From Parapedobacter lycopersici_A (GTDB taxonomy: Bacteria; Bacteroidota; Bacteroidia; Sphingobacteriales; Sphingobacteriaceae): 51,014 nt of DNA. The stretch is from the NCBI RefSeq assembly GCF_040395035.1, contig NZ_JBEBRB010000013.1, positions 1 through 51,014 of the forward strand, in the 5' to 3' direction. The position numbers and the translations under genes are program-made. The notes below the pieces were generated by a model. The model was not told the origin of the DNA, made no database searches, and worked only from the letters and a program-made list of their open reading frames with translations. Within the stretch, counting starts at the first letter, position 1. Each line of letters opens with the position of its first letter. Shown here in pieces: positions 15,004-23,176 of this stretch.

Positions 15004-16161
15004 TTATTGCCGCAGGTCAATGGGTATGAATTCCCGGTTATCCGGCCCGGTATAATTGGCGCTCGGACGGATAATCTTACCATCCTGCCGCTGTTCCATG
15101 ACATGCGCGCTCCAGCCTGTTACGCGTGAAATAACAAAGAGCGGTGTAAAAAAAGCCGTCGGAATACCCATCAGGTGATACGAAACCGCCGAAAACCAGT
15201 CCAGGTTCGGGAACATATTTTTTTCCTCCCACATCAGTTTTTCCAGTCGCTCCGCTACGTCGAACAGCGTCATGTCACCCGCCGCTTCCGAAAGCTGCTT
15301 GGCCACCTTTTTGATCACCTGATTCCGCGGATCGGCTACCGTGTAAACCGGATGGCCAAAGCCGATGATGATCTCCCGGCGTTCCAATCGTAACCTGACA
15401 TCTGCTTCCGCCTCCTCCGCACTCGCATACCGGCTCTGGATTTCATAGGCTACTTCGTTGGCTCCACCATGTTTAGGGCCCCGCAGCGCGCCTATGCTTC
15501 CGGTGATGCACGAATAAATATCCGCGCCTGTACCGGCGATGACGCGGCCGGTAAATGTAGAGGCGTTAAACTCATGTTCGGCATATAAATTCAACGATAC
15601 CTCCATGGCCCTGCTCCATGCCGCATCCGGCGCTCTACCGTGCAGCAGGTGCAGAAAATGGCCACCGATGGTTTCATCGTCCGTTTCCACATCAATACGT
15701 TTGCCGTTATGCGCATAATGATACCAATACAGCAGCGCGGAAGCGTACGAAGCCAGCAGCTTATCCGCGATATCGCGGGCTGCCACCGGATTATGATCGT
15801 CTTTTTCCGGGTAAATGGTACCCAGTATCGAGGTATACGTGCGCAGCACGTCCATCGGATGGGCAGCCGCACGGATTTGTTCCAGTACATTTTTAGCAAT
15901 CTGGGGCAATCCGCGCAGTGAACGGAGTTTCTCCCGATACGCTTGGAACTGCGCTTTGTTCGGTAATTTCTCGTGGATCAGCAGGTACGCGACCTCTTCA
16001 AAGGATGCCGACTCCGCAAGATCAAGGATGTCATATCCCCGGTAATGCAGGTCATTACCACTTTTTCCAACGGTGCACAACGCAGTGTTGCCGGCAGGAA
16101 CGCCCGAAAGCGCCACCGATTTTTTTGGTTTAAACCCGGTATCCTGATGCTTTTTATCCAT
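15004..16161 (-). CDS. prpC: 2-methylcitrate synthase PrpC
   Basis: 385 aa, the size of PrpC and shorter than hexameric type II citrate synthases. Condenses propionyl-CoA with oxaloacetate. Citrate-synthase-fold residues: LHYRGYDILDLAE near the N terminus, the catalytic His in HEFNASTFTGRVIAGTGAD, the second His in IIGFGHPVYTVADPRNQ, and the catalytic aspartate region MFPNLDWFSAVSYHLMGIP. The GFGHPVY variant and the NLDWF/SAVSY pattern are those of PrpC rather than GltA. It lies 30 bp after prpB and 67 bp before prpD, so the operon provides three successive cycle steps; these organisms oxidise propionyl-CoA to pyruvate with it. Confidence 0.95.
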   Translation of the reverse strand: MDKKHQDTGFKPKKSVALSGVPAGNTALCTVGKSGNDLHYRGYDILDLAESASFEEVAYLLIHEKLPNKAQFQAYREKLRSLRGLPQIAKNVLEQIRAAAHPMDVLRTYTSILGTIYPEKDDHNPVAARDIADKLLASYASALLYWYHYAHNGKRIDVETDDETIGGHFLHLLHGRAPDAAWSRAMEVSLNLYAEHEFNASTFTGRVIAGTGADIYSCITGSIGALRGPKHGGANEVAYEIQSRYASAEEAEADVRLRLERREIIIGFGHPVYTVADPRNQVIKKVAKQLSEAAGDMTLFDVAERLEKLMWEEKNMFPNLDWFSAVSYHLMGIPTAFFTPLFVISRVTGWSAHVMEQRQDGKIIRPSANYTGPDNREFIPIDLRQ

Positions 16162-16191
16162 AAATTTCCATTTTAAATATCACCGATCCCA

Positions 16192-17118
16192 TCAGCCGTC
16201 ATTCCCATACAGCTCGTCCAGTTTTTTTTCAAAGCGATGGTAGCCGATACTTTCGTAAAGTGCCGAGCGGGTTTGCATGCTATCCAGCACCTGTTGCTGT
16301 GTACCGTCTTTGCGGATATGGCTATATACAGTCGATGCGGCCTGATTAGCTGCGCGGAATGCCGATAACGGGTACAGTACCAACGCTACCCCCGCTGCGG
16401 CCAATTCCGTAACAGTCCATAAGGGTGTCATCCCGAATTCCGTAATGTTCGCCAGCACGGGAAGCCCTGTGGCATCCGCAAAAGCGCGGTATTGCGTGAG
16501 GTCACTTACTGCCTCCGCAAAAATAAAATCGGCTCCAGCCGCCGCATAAGCAACGGCGCGTTCCAGCGTACGATCCAGCCCCTCGTTAGCCAACGCATCA
16601 GTGCGGGCGCCAATGGCGAACTGCGCATCGGTACGGGCATCCACCGCGGCTTTCAGCCGGTCGGCCATTTCCTGTTTGCTCACCAGTTCCTTGTTTGGGC
16701 GGTGTCCGCAGCGTTTGGCCCCTACCTGGTCTTCGATATGCATCGCCGCCGCACCGGCCTTGATTAAGGCCCTAACCGTACGGGCAACATTGAAAGCCGA
16801 AGGGCCAAAGCCGGTATCGGCATCCACCAGCAGCGGGGTATCGCACACGTTCGTGATGCGTTCCACGTCAATAAGCACGTCCTGCAACGTCGTTATTCCC
16901 AGGTCCGGCACCCCCAGTGATCCTGCCGCTACCCCACCCCCGGACAGGTAAATCGCCCGGAATCCGGCCTGGGTTGCCAGCAACGCGTGGTTGGCATTGA
17001 CAGCGCCCACGATCTGCAGCGGGTTTTCCCCGGCGATAGCCACCCGCCAGCGGGCGCCGGCCGACTGCTGATGATCCGTTATGTTATTATTCTTTTGGGT
17101 ATGCATATTCGAGGTCAT
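16192..17118 (-). CDS. prpB: 2-methylisocitrate lyase PrpB
   Basis: 308 aa. Isocitrate-lyase superfamily enzyme splitting 2-methylisocitrate into pyruvate and succinate. Diagnostic parts are LLVDADTGFGPSAFNVART (Mg-binding aspartates), AAMHIEDQVGAKRCGHRPNKELV containing the catalytic cysteine in KRCGHRP, and IGARTDALANEGLDRTLERA. The first 20 residues are polar and variable; MTSNMHTQK has two possible Met starts, and the first is chosen because it overlaps the preceding stop in a TAATG junction with the universal stress protein gene. First of the three methylcitrate-cycle genes on this strand. Confidence 0.95.
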   Translation of the reverse strand: MTSNMHTQKNNNITDHQQSAGARWRVAIAGENPLQIVGAVNANHALLATQAGFRAIYLSGGGVAAGSLGVPDLGITTLQDVLIDVERITNVCDTPLLVDADTGFGPSAFNVARTVRALIKAGAAAMHIEDQVGAKRCGHRPNKELVSKQEMADRLKAAVDARTDAQFAIGARTDALANEGLDRTLERAVAYAAAGADFIFAEAVSDLTQYRAFADATGLPVLANITEFGMTPLWTVTELAAAGVALVLYPLSAFRAANQAASTVYSHIRKDGTQQQVLDSMQTRSALYESIGYHRFEKKLDELYGNDG

Positions 17119-17951
17119 TAGGCACGGATGAACAGCGACGGAATTGCCGTGGAATAACCCGCTACCGCTTTGGTGAGACTTGGTGCAAATATCGTATGAA
17201 AAAATGTCCTGTGAGGGCGCGTAAAGATCAGCAGATCCAGCTGCTCGTCGGTCGCTGCCGCACTTACGGCATTTATATCCACCTTATCGACCTGGACCGC
17301 CTTAAAAGTGAAGTTTCCGTCCGGAAAAGCGGCACGCACTTTCCGTTCCCATTTGGATAACGACTTCTCCGTGGCATCCCGGTGCTCGCCATCCGTATAA
17401 AAATGCAATACTGACAATTTCGGATTCAGCGGGATACTCCGGCTGAACGTAAGCAGCGCATCCAGTTCACTGTCGTTATAATCGGTAAAAAACCCGGCAT
17501 TTTTAAACGCAAAATCAGGGGTATCCGTCGGCACTACCAGCACCGGAATCGGCGATTTCTTGATGACTTCATAAGTGGTGCTGCCCAATATACTCTCCGC
17601 AACATTAGACACCCCCTTAGTTCCCATAACCACCAATGAAAACGGACCGTCTTTCAGCTTTTGGGTTACCACATCAATCATAAAACCCTTCACGTATTCG
17701 CCTTCAATCGTTACGTCCGGAAATTGTTTCTTCAGGGTTTTTACAATATTTTCCATTTCCTTCGCTGATTCACTCTCCGCCCATTTGATTTGCTTTACGC
17801 TGCTGCCCTCTTCCTTATATCCCGAATACAGGGCAATATACACATGCAGGAGCAATACCCGCTGTCCTGATGCGGCGGCCAGCGCACAGCCATATTCAGC
17901 GGCAACAAAGGCGTTTTTGGAAAAATCCGTAGGGATCAGTATTGTTTTCAT
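17118..17951 (-). CDS. tandem universal stress protein
   Basis: 277 aa with the ATG at 17951 (MKTILIPTDFSKNAFVAAEYG); the longer frame to 18056 overlaps intergenic DNA and has no family similarity. Two UspA domains: residues 1-143 with the nucleotide-binding pattern VVMGTKGVSNVAESILGSTTYEVIKKSPIPVLVVP, and a more divergent 145-277 ending in IFTRPHRTFFHTIFAPSLTKAV. The first domain's G-x2-G-x9-GS/T motif suggests ATP binding; the second has lost it. Its stop overlaps the prpB start, so it is translationally coupled to the methylcitrate operon, which is an uncommon association and suggests a role during propionate stress. That role is inference. Confidence 0.88.
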   Translation of the reverse strand: MKTILIPTDFSKNAFVAAEYGCALAAASGQRVLLLHVYIALYSGYKEEGSSVKQIKWAESESAKEMENIVKTLKKQFPDVTIEGEYVKGFMIDVVTQKLKDGPFSLVVMGTKGVSNVAESILGSTTYEVIKKSPIPVLVVPTDTPDFAFKNAGFFTDYNDSELDALLTFSRSIPLNPKLSVLHFYTDGEHRDATEKSLSKWERKVRAAFPDGNFTFKAVQVDKVDINAVSAAATDEQLDLLIFTRPHRTFFHTIFAPSLTKAVAGYSTAIPSLFIRA

Positions 17952-18084
17952 AGGCGTTCTCAATAGTTCGTGTAAGATACGTATTTCAGGATGAATTACA
18001 CAATCCGGCAGCCGGCAAATCCCGGATGCCGGAAAAAGATGCATCCGGTTAATCACGGCTCACGGCAAATAGCGGATTTTTTTT

Positions 18085-18092
18085 TAGGTTTG
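18085..18092 (+). promoter_or_regulatory. -7 promoter element for panB
   Basis: TAGGTTTG, an exact TAnnTTTG match, 27 bp upstream of the panB ATG at 18120 and in the divergent interval from the usp-prp operon. It also rules out the longer panB frame, which would start upstream of the promoter. Confidence 0.6.
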
Positions 18093-18119
18093 CATCATAT
18101 CCGTAAATCAAGGAATCAC

Positions 18120-18935
18120 ATGTCCGTAAATAAAGAAATCAAGCGCATCACCACCCACAGCATCCGTGAAATGAAAGTGCGGGGTGAAAAAATTGCCGTA
18201 CTCACGGGATACGACTACTCCATGGCAAGGATATTGGACCAGGCTGGCATCGATGTCATCCTTGTTGGCGACTCTGCTGCCAATGTCATGGCCGGATACG
18301 AAACCACGGTTCCCATCACACTGGATGAAATGCTTTATCATGCTTCCGCGGTGGTGCGGGCAGCAAAGCGATCGTTAGTTGTGGTAGATTTGCCCTTCGG
18401 CACCTACCAGGGCGACAGCAGCGATGCGTTGAAGGCGGCTGTCCGGGTGATGAAGGAAAGCGGCGCCCACGCGTTAAAAGTGGAGGGCGGTATTGAAATC
18501 AGTGACACCGTTAAACGGATTGTGGATGCCGGCATCCCGGTCATGGGGCACCTGGGACTTACCCCGCAGTCCATTTACAAATTCGGCACCTACACGGTAC
18601 GCGCCAAAGAGGAAGCGGAGGCCGAGAAATTAAAATCGGACGCCCGACTGCTTGAAGACGCCGGCTGTTTCGGCGTGGTGCTCGAAAAAATACCTGCGAA
18701 GCTGGCTGCCGAGGTTACACGCGACCTGACAATTCCCACTATTGGAATCGGTGCCGGCGCTGCCTGCGATGGCCAGGTGCTGGTTGTGCATGATATGCTG
18801 GGCATCAACCAGGACTTTAAGCCGAAATTCCTTCGGCAATACCTCAATTTATTTGATGAAATCAGCGGCGCTGTGACGCGGTACATTGCCGATGTGAAGC
18901 ATGCGGAATTTCCCAACGAAAAGGAGCAGTATTAA
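18120..18935 (+). CDS. panB: 3-methyl-2-oxobutanoate hydroxymethyltransferase
   Basis: 271 aa using the ATG at 18120 (MSVNKEIKRITTHSIREMK). First step of pantothenate synthesis: transfers a hydroxymethyl group from 5,10-methylene-THF to alpha-ketoisovalerate. Motifs are complete: VLTGYDYSMARILDQAGIDVILVGDSAANVMAGYETT (metal-binding aspartate in GDS), VVVDLPFGTYQ, GAHALKVEGG, PVMGHLGLTPQS and TIGIGAGAACDGQVLVVHDMLG. Length fits the decameric PanB family. A good -7 element is 27 bp upstream. It converges with obg, 3 bp between stops. panC and panD are not in the window. Confidence 0.96.
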   Translation: MSVNKEIKRITTHSIREMKVRGEKIAVLTGYDYSMARILDQAGIDVILVGDSAANVMAGYETTVPITLDEMLYHASAVVRAAKRSLVVVDLPFGTYQGDSSDALKAAVRVMKESGAHALKVEGGIEISDTVKRIVDAGIPVMGHLGLTPQSIYKFGTYTVRAKEEAEAEKLKSDARLLEDAGCFGVVLEKIPAKLAAEVTRDLTIPTIGIGAGAACDGQVLVVHDMLGINQDFKPKFLRQYLNLFDEISGAVTRYIADVKHAEFPNEKEQY

Positions 18936-18938
18936 CCG

Positions 18939-19937
18939 TTAACCGTTAATCGCCTGCCAGATCAGGTCTTTCAGCTGGGCAATATTTTTATTGGAAACCG
19001 CTGAAATGAAAATGCTGGGTATGCCTTTCGGGATTTCCTGTTTCAGGGCTTCCTGCAACTCATCATCCAGCAGGTCGGACTTCGTAATGGCCAAAATACG
19101 GGGTTTGTCTTTCAGCTCCGGATTAAATGCAATCAGTTCTTTCAGCAGCACCTCGTATTCTTCGGCAATGGTCCGGTTGGTATCCGCGGGAACCATAAAG
19201 AGCAGTACGGAGTTCCGTTCAATATGGCGGAGAAAACGGTGCCCCAGTCCCTTGCCCTGGGAAGCCCCTTCGATAATCCCGGGAATGTCGGCCATAACAA
19301 ACGACTTATTGTCGCGGTACGACACAATCCCCAGGTTAGGCACCAGCGTGGTAAAAGGATAATCTGCAATTTCGGGCTTTGCAGCGGAAACCACCGAGAG
19401 CAGGGTCGACTTCCCCACATTGGGAAAACCTACCAGGCCTACGTCGGCCAACACTTTCAACTCCAGAATAATCCATTCTTCCCTACCGGGTTCACCGGGC
19501 TGGGCGAAACGGGGCGTCTGCTGTGTCGGGCTTTTAAAGTGCCAGTTTCCCAGTCCGCCGCGCCCACCGGCGGTCAACACCTTTGTTTCACCGTCGACGG
19601 TAATCTCAAACAGCATTTCGTTGGTTTCCGCATCACGCGCCACGGTACCCAGCGGCACCTCCAGCACCTCGTCCTTGCCGTTGGCACCGTGCCTGAGCGC
19701 ACTGCCGCCGGGTTGGCCGCCTTCGGCAATGATATGCTTGCGGTATTTCAGGTGGAGCAGGGTCCAGAGCTGGCTGCTTCCCTTCAGGATGATGTGCCCC
19801 CCTCTCCCGCCGTCGCCACCATCGGGACCACCCTTTGCCGTAAACTTGTCGCGGTGCAAATGGGCAGAGCCGCCGCCGCCATGGCCCGAGCGGCAGCATA
19901 CCTTTACGTAATCTACAAAATTCGAGCCCTGGGCCAT
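18939..19937 (-). CDS. obg: GTPase Obg/CgtA
   Basis: 332 aa. Ribosome-associated GTPase of 50S assembly and stress control. N-terminal Gly-rich Obg fold (1-158, with GGGGSAHLHRDKFTAKGGPDGGDGGRGGHI), then the G domain with G1 GFPNVGKST, G3 DIPGIIEGAS and G4 TKSD, followed by SAVS (G5). It stops at about 332 residues, so the C-terminal OCT domain of longer Obg proteins is absent, as is common in Bacteroidota. It follows adk by 25 bp on the same strand and is likely co-transcribed with it. No key residue is missing. Confidence 0.96.
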   Translation of the reverse strand: MAQGSNFVDYVKVCCRSGHGGGGSAHLHRDKFTAKGGPDGGDGGRGGHIILKGSSQLWTLLHLKYRKHIIAEGGQPGGSALRHGANGKDEVLEVPLGTVARDAETNEMLFEITVDGETKVLTAGGRGGLGNWHFKSPTQQTPRFAQPGEPGREEWIILELKVLADVGLVGFPNVGKSTLLSVVSAAKPEIADYPFTTLVPNLGIVSYRDNKSFVMADIPGIIEGASQGKGLGHRFLRHIERNSVLLFMVPADTNRTIAEEYEVLLKELIAFNPELKDKPRILAITKSDLLDDELQEALKQEIPKGIPSIFISAVSNKNIAQLKDLIWQAING

Positions 19938-19962
19938 TTGCTATTCAGTTTCAGGCGTTTTT

Positions 19963-20538
19963 TTACTGCTTCCAGGTATCCACTACGCTTTTTATCGCGT
20001 CGAAAATTACCTCGATATCGCCGATGCCATTAACCTTGGTCAGTTTACCCTGTTGCTCGTAATACGGAAGCACATGAACGGTTTTACCGAAATACTCTTC
20101 AATCCGTTTTTTCAATTTTTCCGCATCATCATCCGCCCGGTTACTGATGGCTTTGCGTTTCGCAATGCGGGTGGTCAGCTCTTCCTCAGTCACGTCAAGC
20201 GCAACAACACCGGTAATGCCGGTCTGCTTACTTTCCAGGAATTTATCCAGCGCCTCGGCCTGCGCCACCGTGCGGGGAAATCCATCAAAAATAAAGCCTT
20301 TTGCCTGCGGGTGCTTACCGATTTCTTCCTCCAGCATCGCGATGGTAACGGAATCAGGCACCAACTCTCCATCGGCAATTAACTTGCTGACCCGTTGGCC
20401 CAATTCGGTCTGATTGCCAATGTGCGCCCTGAAAAGGTCGCCCGTTGAAATATGAACCAGTTGATAGTGATCAATCAGCTTCTGTGACTGGGTACCTTTC
20501 CCTGCTCCCGGAGGGCCAAATAAAACAAGGTTTAGCAT
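19963..20538 (-). CDS. adk: adenylate kinase
   Basis: 191 aa, short-lid form. Interconverts ATP, ADP and AMP in the cytoplasm. P-loop GPPGAGKGTQS (residues 8-18), AMP-binding region STGDLFRAH, the GFPRTVAQAEALD motif, and a short lid with TRIAKRKAISNRADD in place of a zinc-binding lid. Length matches other short adenylate kinases of Bacteroidota. It is followed by obg on the same strand 25 bp away. Upstream is the terminator of the tRNA-Arg gene, so it probably starts its own transcript. Confidence 0.96.
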   Translation of the reverse strand: MLNLVLFGPPGAGKGTQSQKLIDHYQLVHISTGDLFRAHIGNQTELGQRVSKLIADGELVPDSVTIAMLEEEIGKHPQAKGFIFDGFPRTVAQAEALDKFLESKQTGITGVVALDVTEEELTTRIAKRKAISNRADDDAEKLKKRIEEYFGKTVHVLPYYEQQGKLTKVNGIGDIEVIFDAIKSVVDTWKQ

Positions 20539-20552
20539 AGTAAATACAAGTG

Positions 20553-20591
20553 TAAAAAATAATAGCCTAATCGGATTCAGATTAGGCTATT
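20553..20591 (-). terminator. terminator of the tRNA-Arg transcript
   Basis: A perfect 12-bp stem (AATAGCCTAATC at 20561-20572 with 20580-20591) with a 7-base loop, followed on the minus strand by ATTTTTTA. It lies 14 bp downstream of the tRNA 3' end and just before adk. Textbook intrinsic terminator. Confidence 0.9.
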
Positions 20592-20604
20592 GGGGTGAAA
20601 CATG

Positions 20605-20678
20605 TGCGCTTGAAGGGAGTCGAACCCCTAACCTCCTGATCCGTAGTCAGGTGCTCTATCCAGTTAAGCTACAAGCGC
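20605..20678 (-). tRNA. tRNA-Arg (anticodon ACG)
   Basis: On the minus strand the gene folds as a cloverleaf: acceptor stem GCGCTTG pairs with CAAGCGC plus discriminator A, D-arm with TAGCTTAACTGGATAGAGC, anticodon stem CCTGA/TCAGG with loop CTACGGA giving anticodon ACG at 20642-20644, and T-arm GGGGTTCGACTCCC. ACG is decoded as inosine-containing ICG after TadA editing, reading CGU, CGC and CGA. The 3' CCA is not encoded. It is a single gene with its own -7 element (20696-20703) and terminator (20553-20591). Confidence 0.97.
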
Positions 20679-20695
20679 ATTCCCGAATCGGTTTG

Positions 20696-20703
20696 CAAAG
20701 ATA
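20696..20703 (-). promoter_or_regulatory. -7 promoter element of tRNA-Arg
   Basis: TATCTTTG on the minus strand, an exact TAnnTTTG match, 17 bp upstream of the mature tRNA 5' end. Confidence 0.65.
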
Positions 20704-20834
20704 GAAATCAGATTGGTATATCTGAAATATTTTTAGAAAAAATACCCAATTCCCCTGTATATGCCCACAAATACCGTTACTTTATTATCTTTAAAAGCTC
20801 AAAACTTATTGACTACTATATTGTTGCTTCCCAT

Positions 20835-21683
20835 ATGGCAAACCACGAAGAACTGATCAAAAGAAAACGAATCCGCATTGGCGACATCAGCATAAGCTAC
20901 CTGATCCGGGAAGGTACCCACCCGGAAAACACCGTGCTTTTCATCCACGGTTTCCCCTTCAATAAAAACATGTGGCGCTCCCAGCTGTCGGCACTGCCAC
21001 CGCACATCACGGGGATCGCGATAGACGTACGGGGCCACGGCAACAGCACCATTGGTCATGGTTTCTTCAGTATCGACGTGTTTGCCAAAGACCTGTTGGT
21101 TTTTATGCGGAAAATAAACATCGGAAAAGCCGTGTTATGCGGCGTTTCCATGGGCGGCTACATTGCCTTGCGGGCCTATGAAATCCAACCGGAATCCATT
21201 TCAGGCCTCATCCTGTCCGACACCAACTCACTTGCCGACAATAACGCGGCCAAACAGAAGCGGTTTGATACAATCCAGTCGGTGCTGAAGAACGGGAAAC
21301 GCGCGTTCTCCATCGGTTTTGTCAACAATGTATTTTCACAGAAAAGCCTGGCCGAAAACCCTGAAGCAGTAGATCTGATCAAAAGCAGCATCCGCAGGAA
21401 TGTGGAAAGCGCCATATGCGCCACGTTATTGGCGCTGGCCTCGCGTACCGATACCACAGAAAGCTTAAAAACAATACCGGTTCCGGTGCTGGTTATCCGC
21501 GGTGCGGAAGATACCCTGACGACGCGTGAACAGGCCGAAATACTCGTGCAGCACATTCCGGATGTCACGTTTGTTGAAATACCGGAGTGCGGCCACTTAC
21601 CCAACCTGGAAGATGAGGCGCAGTTCAACCGGGCGATGAACGATTACCTGGCGCGGCTGGCGCTGCCGGGTAGCGGACTATAG
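20835..21683 (+). CDS. alpha/beta hydrolase
   Basis: 282 aa, cytoplasmic (no signal peptide). Alpha/beta-hydrolase fold with HGFPFN (oxyanion hole), nucleophile S105 in GVSMGG, acid D226 in RGAEDTL and base H254 in ECGHLPN, so the triad is complete. A cap region lies about 130-195. The family covers esterases, haloperoxidase-like and lactone hydrolases; no neighbour fixes the substrate. A weak TATCTTTA element lies at 20786-20793. Its stop overlaps by 6 bp the end of the convergent small gene at 21678-21926. Confidence 0.9.
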   Translation: MANHEELIKRKRIRIGDISISYLIREGTHPENTVLFIHGFPFNKNMWRSQLSALPPHITGIAIDVRGHGNSTIGHGFFSIDVFAKDLLVFMRKINIGKAVLCGVSMGGYIALRAYEIQPESISGLILSDTNSLADNNAAKQKRFDTIQSVLKNGKRAFSIGFVNNVFSQKSLAENPEAVDLIKSSIRRNVESAICATLLALASRTDTTESLKTIPVPVLVIRGAEDTLTTREQAEILVQHIPDVTFVEIPECGHLPNLEDEAQFNRAMNDYLARLALPGSGL

Positions 21684-21926
21684 AATTTCGCATAGCAATC
21701 CTTCATCGTTAAAAAAACGGACTACTGCCCCGACGATGTCATCCGTGGCTTCCATACGGAAGACCCGGTCACAGTCCCACAGGTCAAAAGAAAACCGCGC
21801 GCCGGGGAACCGTTGCTGCAGTTCGTTAATAATAAATTGCGCCTGCTGCCGCTCGGCTACATCCGTGCGGAATATGGTAATCATCGTCTTTCCGTCGGGA
21901 GAAGGTCTCATATATACACTATTCAT
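21678..21926 (-). CDS. small conserved-looking protein of unknown function
   Basis: 82 aa, acidic, without signal peptide or membrane segment. The pattern of a strand (TMITIFRTDV), a helix (ERQQAQFIINELQQRFP), two strands (ARFSFDLWDCDRVFRMEA) and a second helix (IVGAVVRFFNDEG) followed by a short strand suggests a ferredoxin-like fold, similar in size to heavy-metal-associated-like domains but without their CxxC. I do not recognise the family. Later Met codons at residues 6 and 15 are alternative starts. It faces the alpha/beta hydrolase, with a 6-bp overlap at the stops. Supported mainly by its amphipathic pattern and codon usage like its neighbours. Confidence 0.65.
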   Translation of the reverse strand: MNSVYMRPSPDGKTMITIFRTDVAERQQAQFIINELQQRFPGARFSFDLWDCDRVFRMEATDDIVGAVVRFFNDEGLLCEIL

Positions 21927-22115
21927 GCGATGCAGTTTTGATAGTCAGGTGACCGGCCGGACCGAAGTCAGCGGTGCAGGCCAAAGATGAAAAAGTAAAC
22001 TGTACCATCGCCCGTTCAAGACGGATTAAAAACCCGCCAAAAATTATAATCGATTGGTTATTTGTGGAATAGCAAAAATTTACACTCCTTTTTATACCGA
22101 TGTCCGATTAAAATT

Positions 22116-22123
22116 TAATTTTG
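22116..22123 (+). promoter_or_regulatory. -7 promoter element for the AraC-type regulator
   Basis: TAATTTTG, exact TAnnTTTG match, 32 bp upstream of the ATG at 22156. The surrounding 21927-22155 interval holds no other feature I can support. Confidence 0.5.
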
Positions 22124-22155
22124 TGTTGCAGATTATGTCACATTAATGGTACGAT

Positions 22156-23079
22156 ATGGAAGCCTACCTTGATTTCCTGCAGGCCAATCTTACAAATCTC
22201 TTCATTGAGAATCCGAATGATTTAAACGCTGATGTTCATCTTTCACTCGGTGGCCTGGAGATTTTTTCAGTCAGCAGCCAACGGCACCAATGGCTTTCCG
22301 TAAGCGACTGCTACAAAGAGCCCACATTGACCATGTATTTTTCCTTTGAAGGTATCTGCATGGGGGAAGACAGGCGGAATGCCAGCTTAACAACCCTCCA
22401 GACCAATCAGCATATCCTCAGTTTTTCTCCTTATTTTGAAGGCAATTACTCCATACGGGGCCAGCGGATCAACAGTTTTGGGGTGAGCATGACTGCTCCT
22501 TTTTTCAGGCGGTTTATGCTGGATGACCTGAATTGCCTGGAGCAGTTCTGGAATAAGGTAAATCGGAATGAGGAAGCCGATATCGCACCCCAACCGCTTC
22601 CGATCACACCGCAGCAGGCAGCCATCGTCAGCGAATTACAGCACTGTGTTTACCGCGGCCAGATGAAACAGCTGTTTTATGAATCGAAGATTGCGGAGCT
22701 GTTTCTTTCGCAGGCACAGCAGGCGGAGTCCATGACCTCCCTGAAAAAAAGCACCCTGTCATCGCGTGAAAAGGAACAACTGTACATGGCCCGGGAATAT
22801 GTGGAGGCCAACATGCTGCATCCCATCAGCCTGCGGAACATCTGCCAGGCAACAGGACTGAATGACTTTAAACTCAAAAAAGGATTCAAAGCGCTTTTCG
22901 GCGTTACGGTTTTCGAGTACCTGTCCAATCTGCGGATGCGACATGCGCACAAGCTGCTCACCGATACCTCCTCCCCTGTGTTTGAGGTTGCCTATTCCCT
23001 GGGATACAGCGATCCGTATAATTTTACCAAAGCATTTAAACGGCATTTCGGTTACCTGCCCAGCAAGCTCAAGGCCTAA
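22156..23079 (+). CDS. AraC family transcriptional regulator
   Basis: 307 aa. The C-terminal third (about 205-305) holds two helix-turn-helix units: ISLRNICQATGLNDFKLKKGFKALFG and VFEVAYSLGYSDPYNFTKAFKRHFGYLPS, the second being the AraC signature. The N-terminal 190 residues form a sensor part with no motif I recognise, of the sort common in Bacteroidota (MEAYLDFLQANLTN...). DNA-binding residues look intact, so it should bind DNA. Target and ligand are unknown; the nearest downstream gene, the alpha-2-macroglobulin 97 bp away on the same strand, is an obvious candidate but only by position. Confidence 0.93.
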   Translation: MEAYLDFLQANLTNLFIENPNDLNADVHLSLGGLEIFSVSSQRHQWLSVSDCYKEPTLTMYFSFEGICMGEDRRNASLTTLQTNQHILSFSPYFEGNYSIRGQRINSFGVSMTAPFFRRFMLDDLNCLEQFWNKVNRNEEADIAPQPLPITPQQAAIVSELQHCVYRGQMKQLFYESKIAELFLSQAQQAESMTSLKKSTLSSREKEQLYMAREYVEANMLHPISLRNICQATGLNDFKLKKGFKALFGVTVFEYLSNLRMRHAHKLLTDTSSPVFEVAYSLGYSDPYNFTKAFKRHFGYLPSKLKA

Positions 23080-23176
23080 AGGTATCCCGGAAATCCGTGA
23101 TTTTCATTTTCCTGCCACCGGCTGTTACCATTTCCCCCTAAATTACAGTACATTCGCTTAGCTATAATCCACTACC

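Noticed and set aside
17952..18056. N-terminal extension of the universal stress protein
   Set aside because: No similarity to UspA; family similarity starts at MKTILIPTDFS at 17951.
17991..18119. N-terminal extension of panB upstream of 18120
   Set aside because: The -7 element lies inside this stretch and PanB family similarity begins at MSVNKEIKRITTHS.
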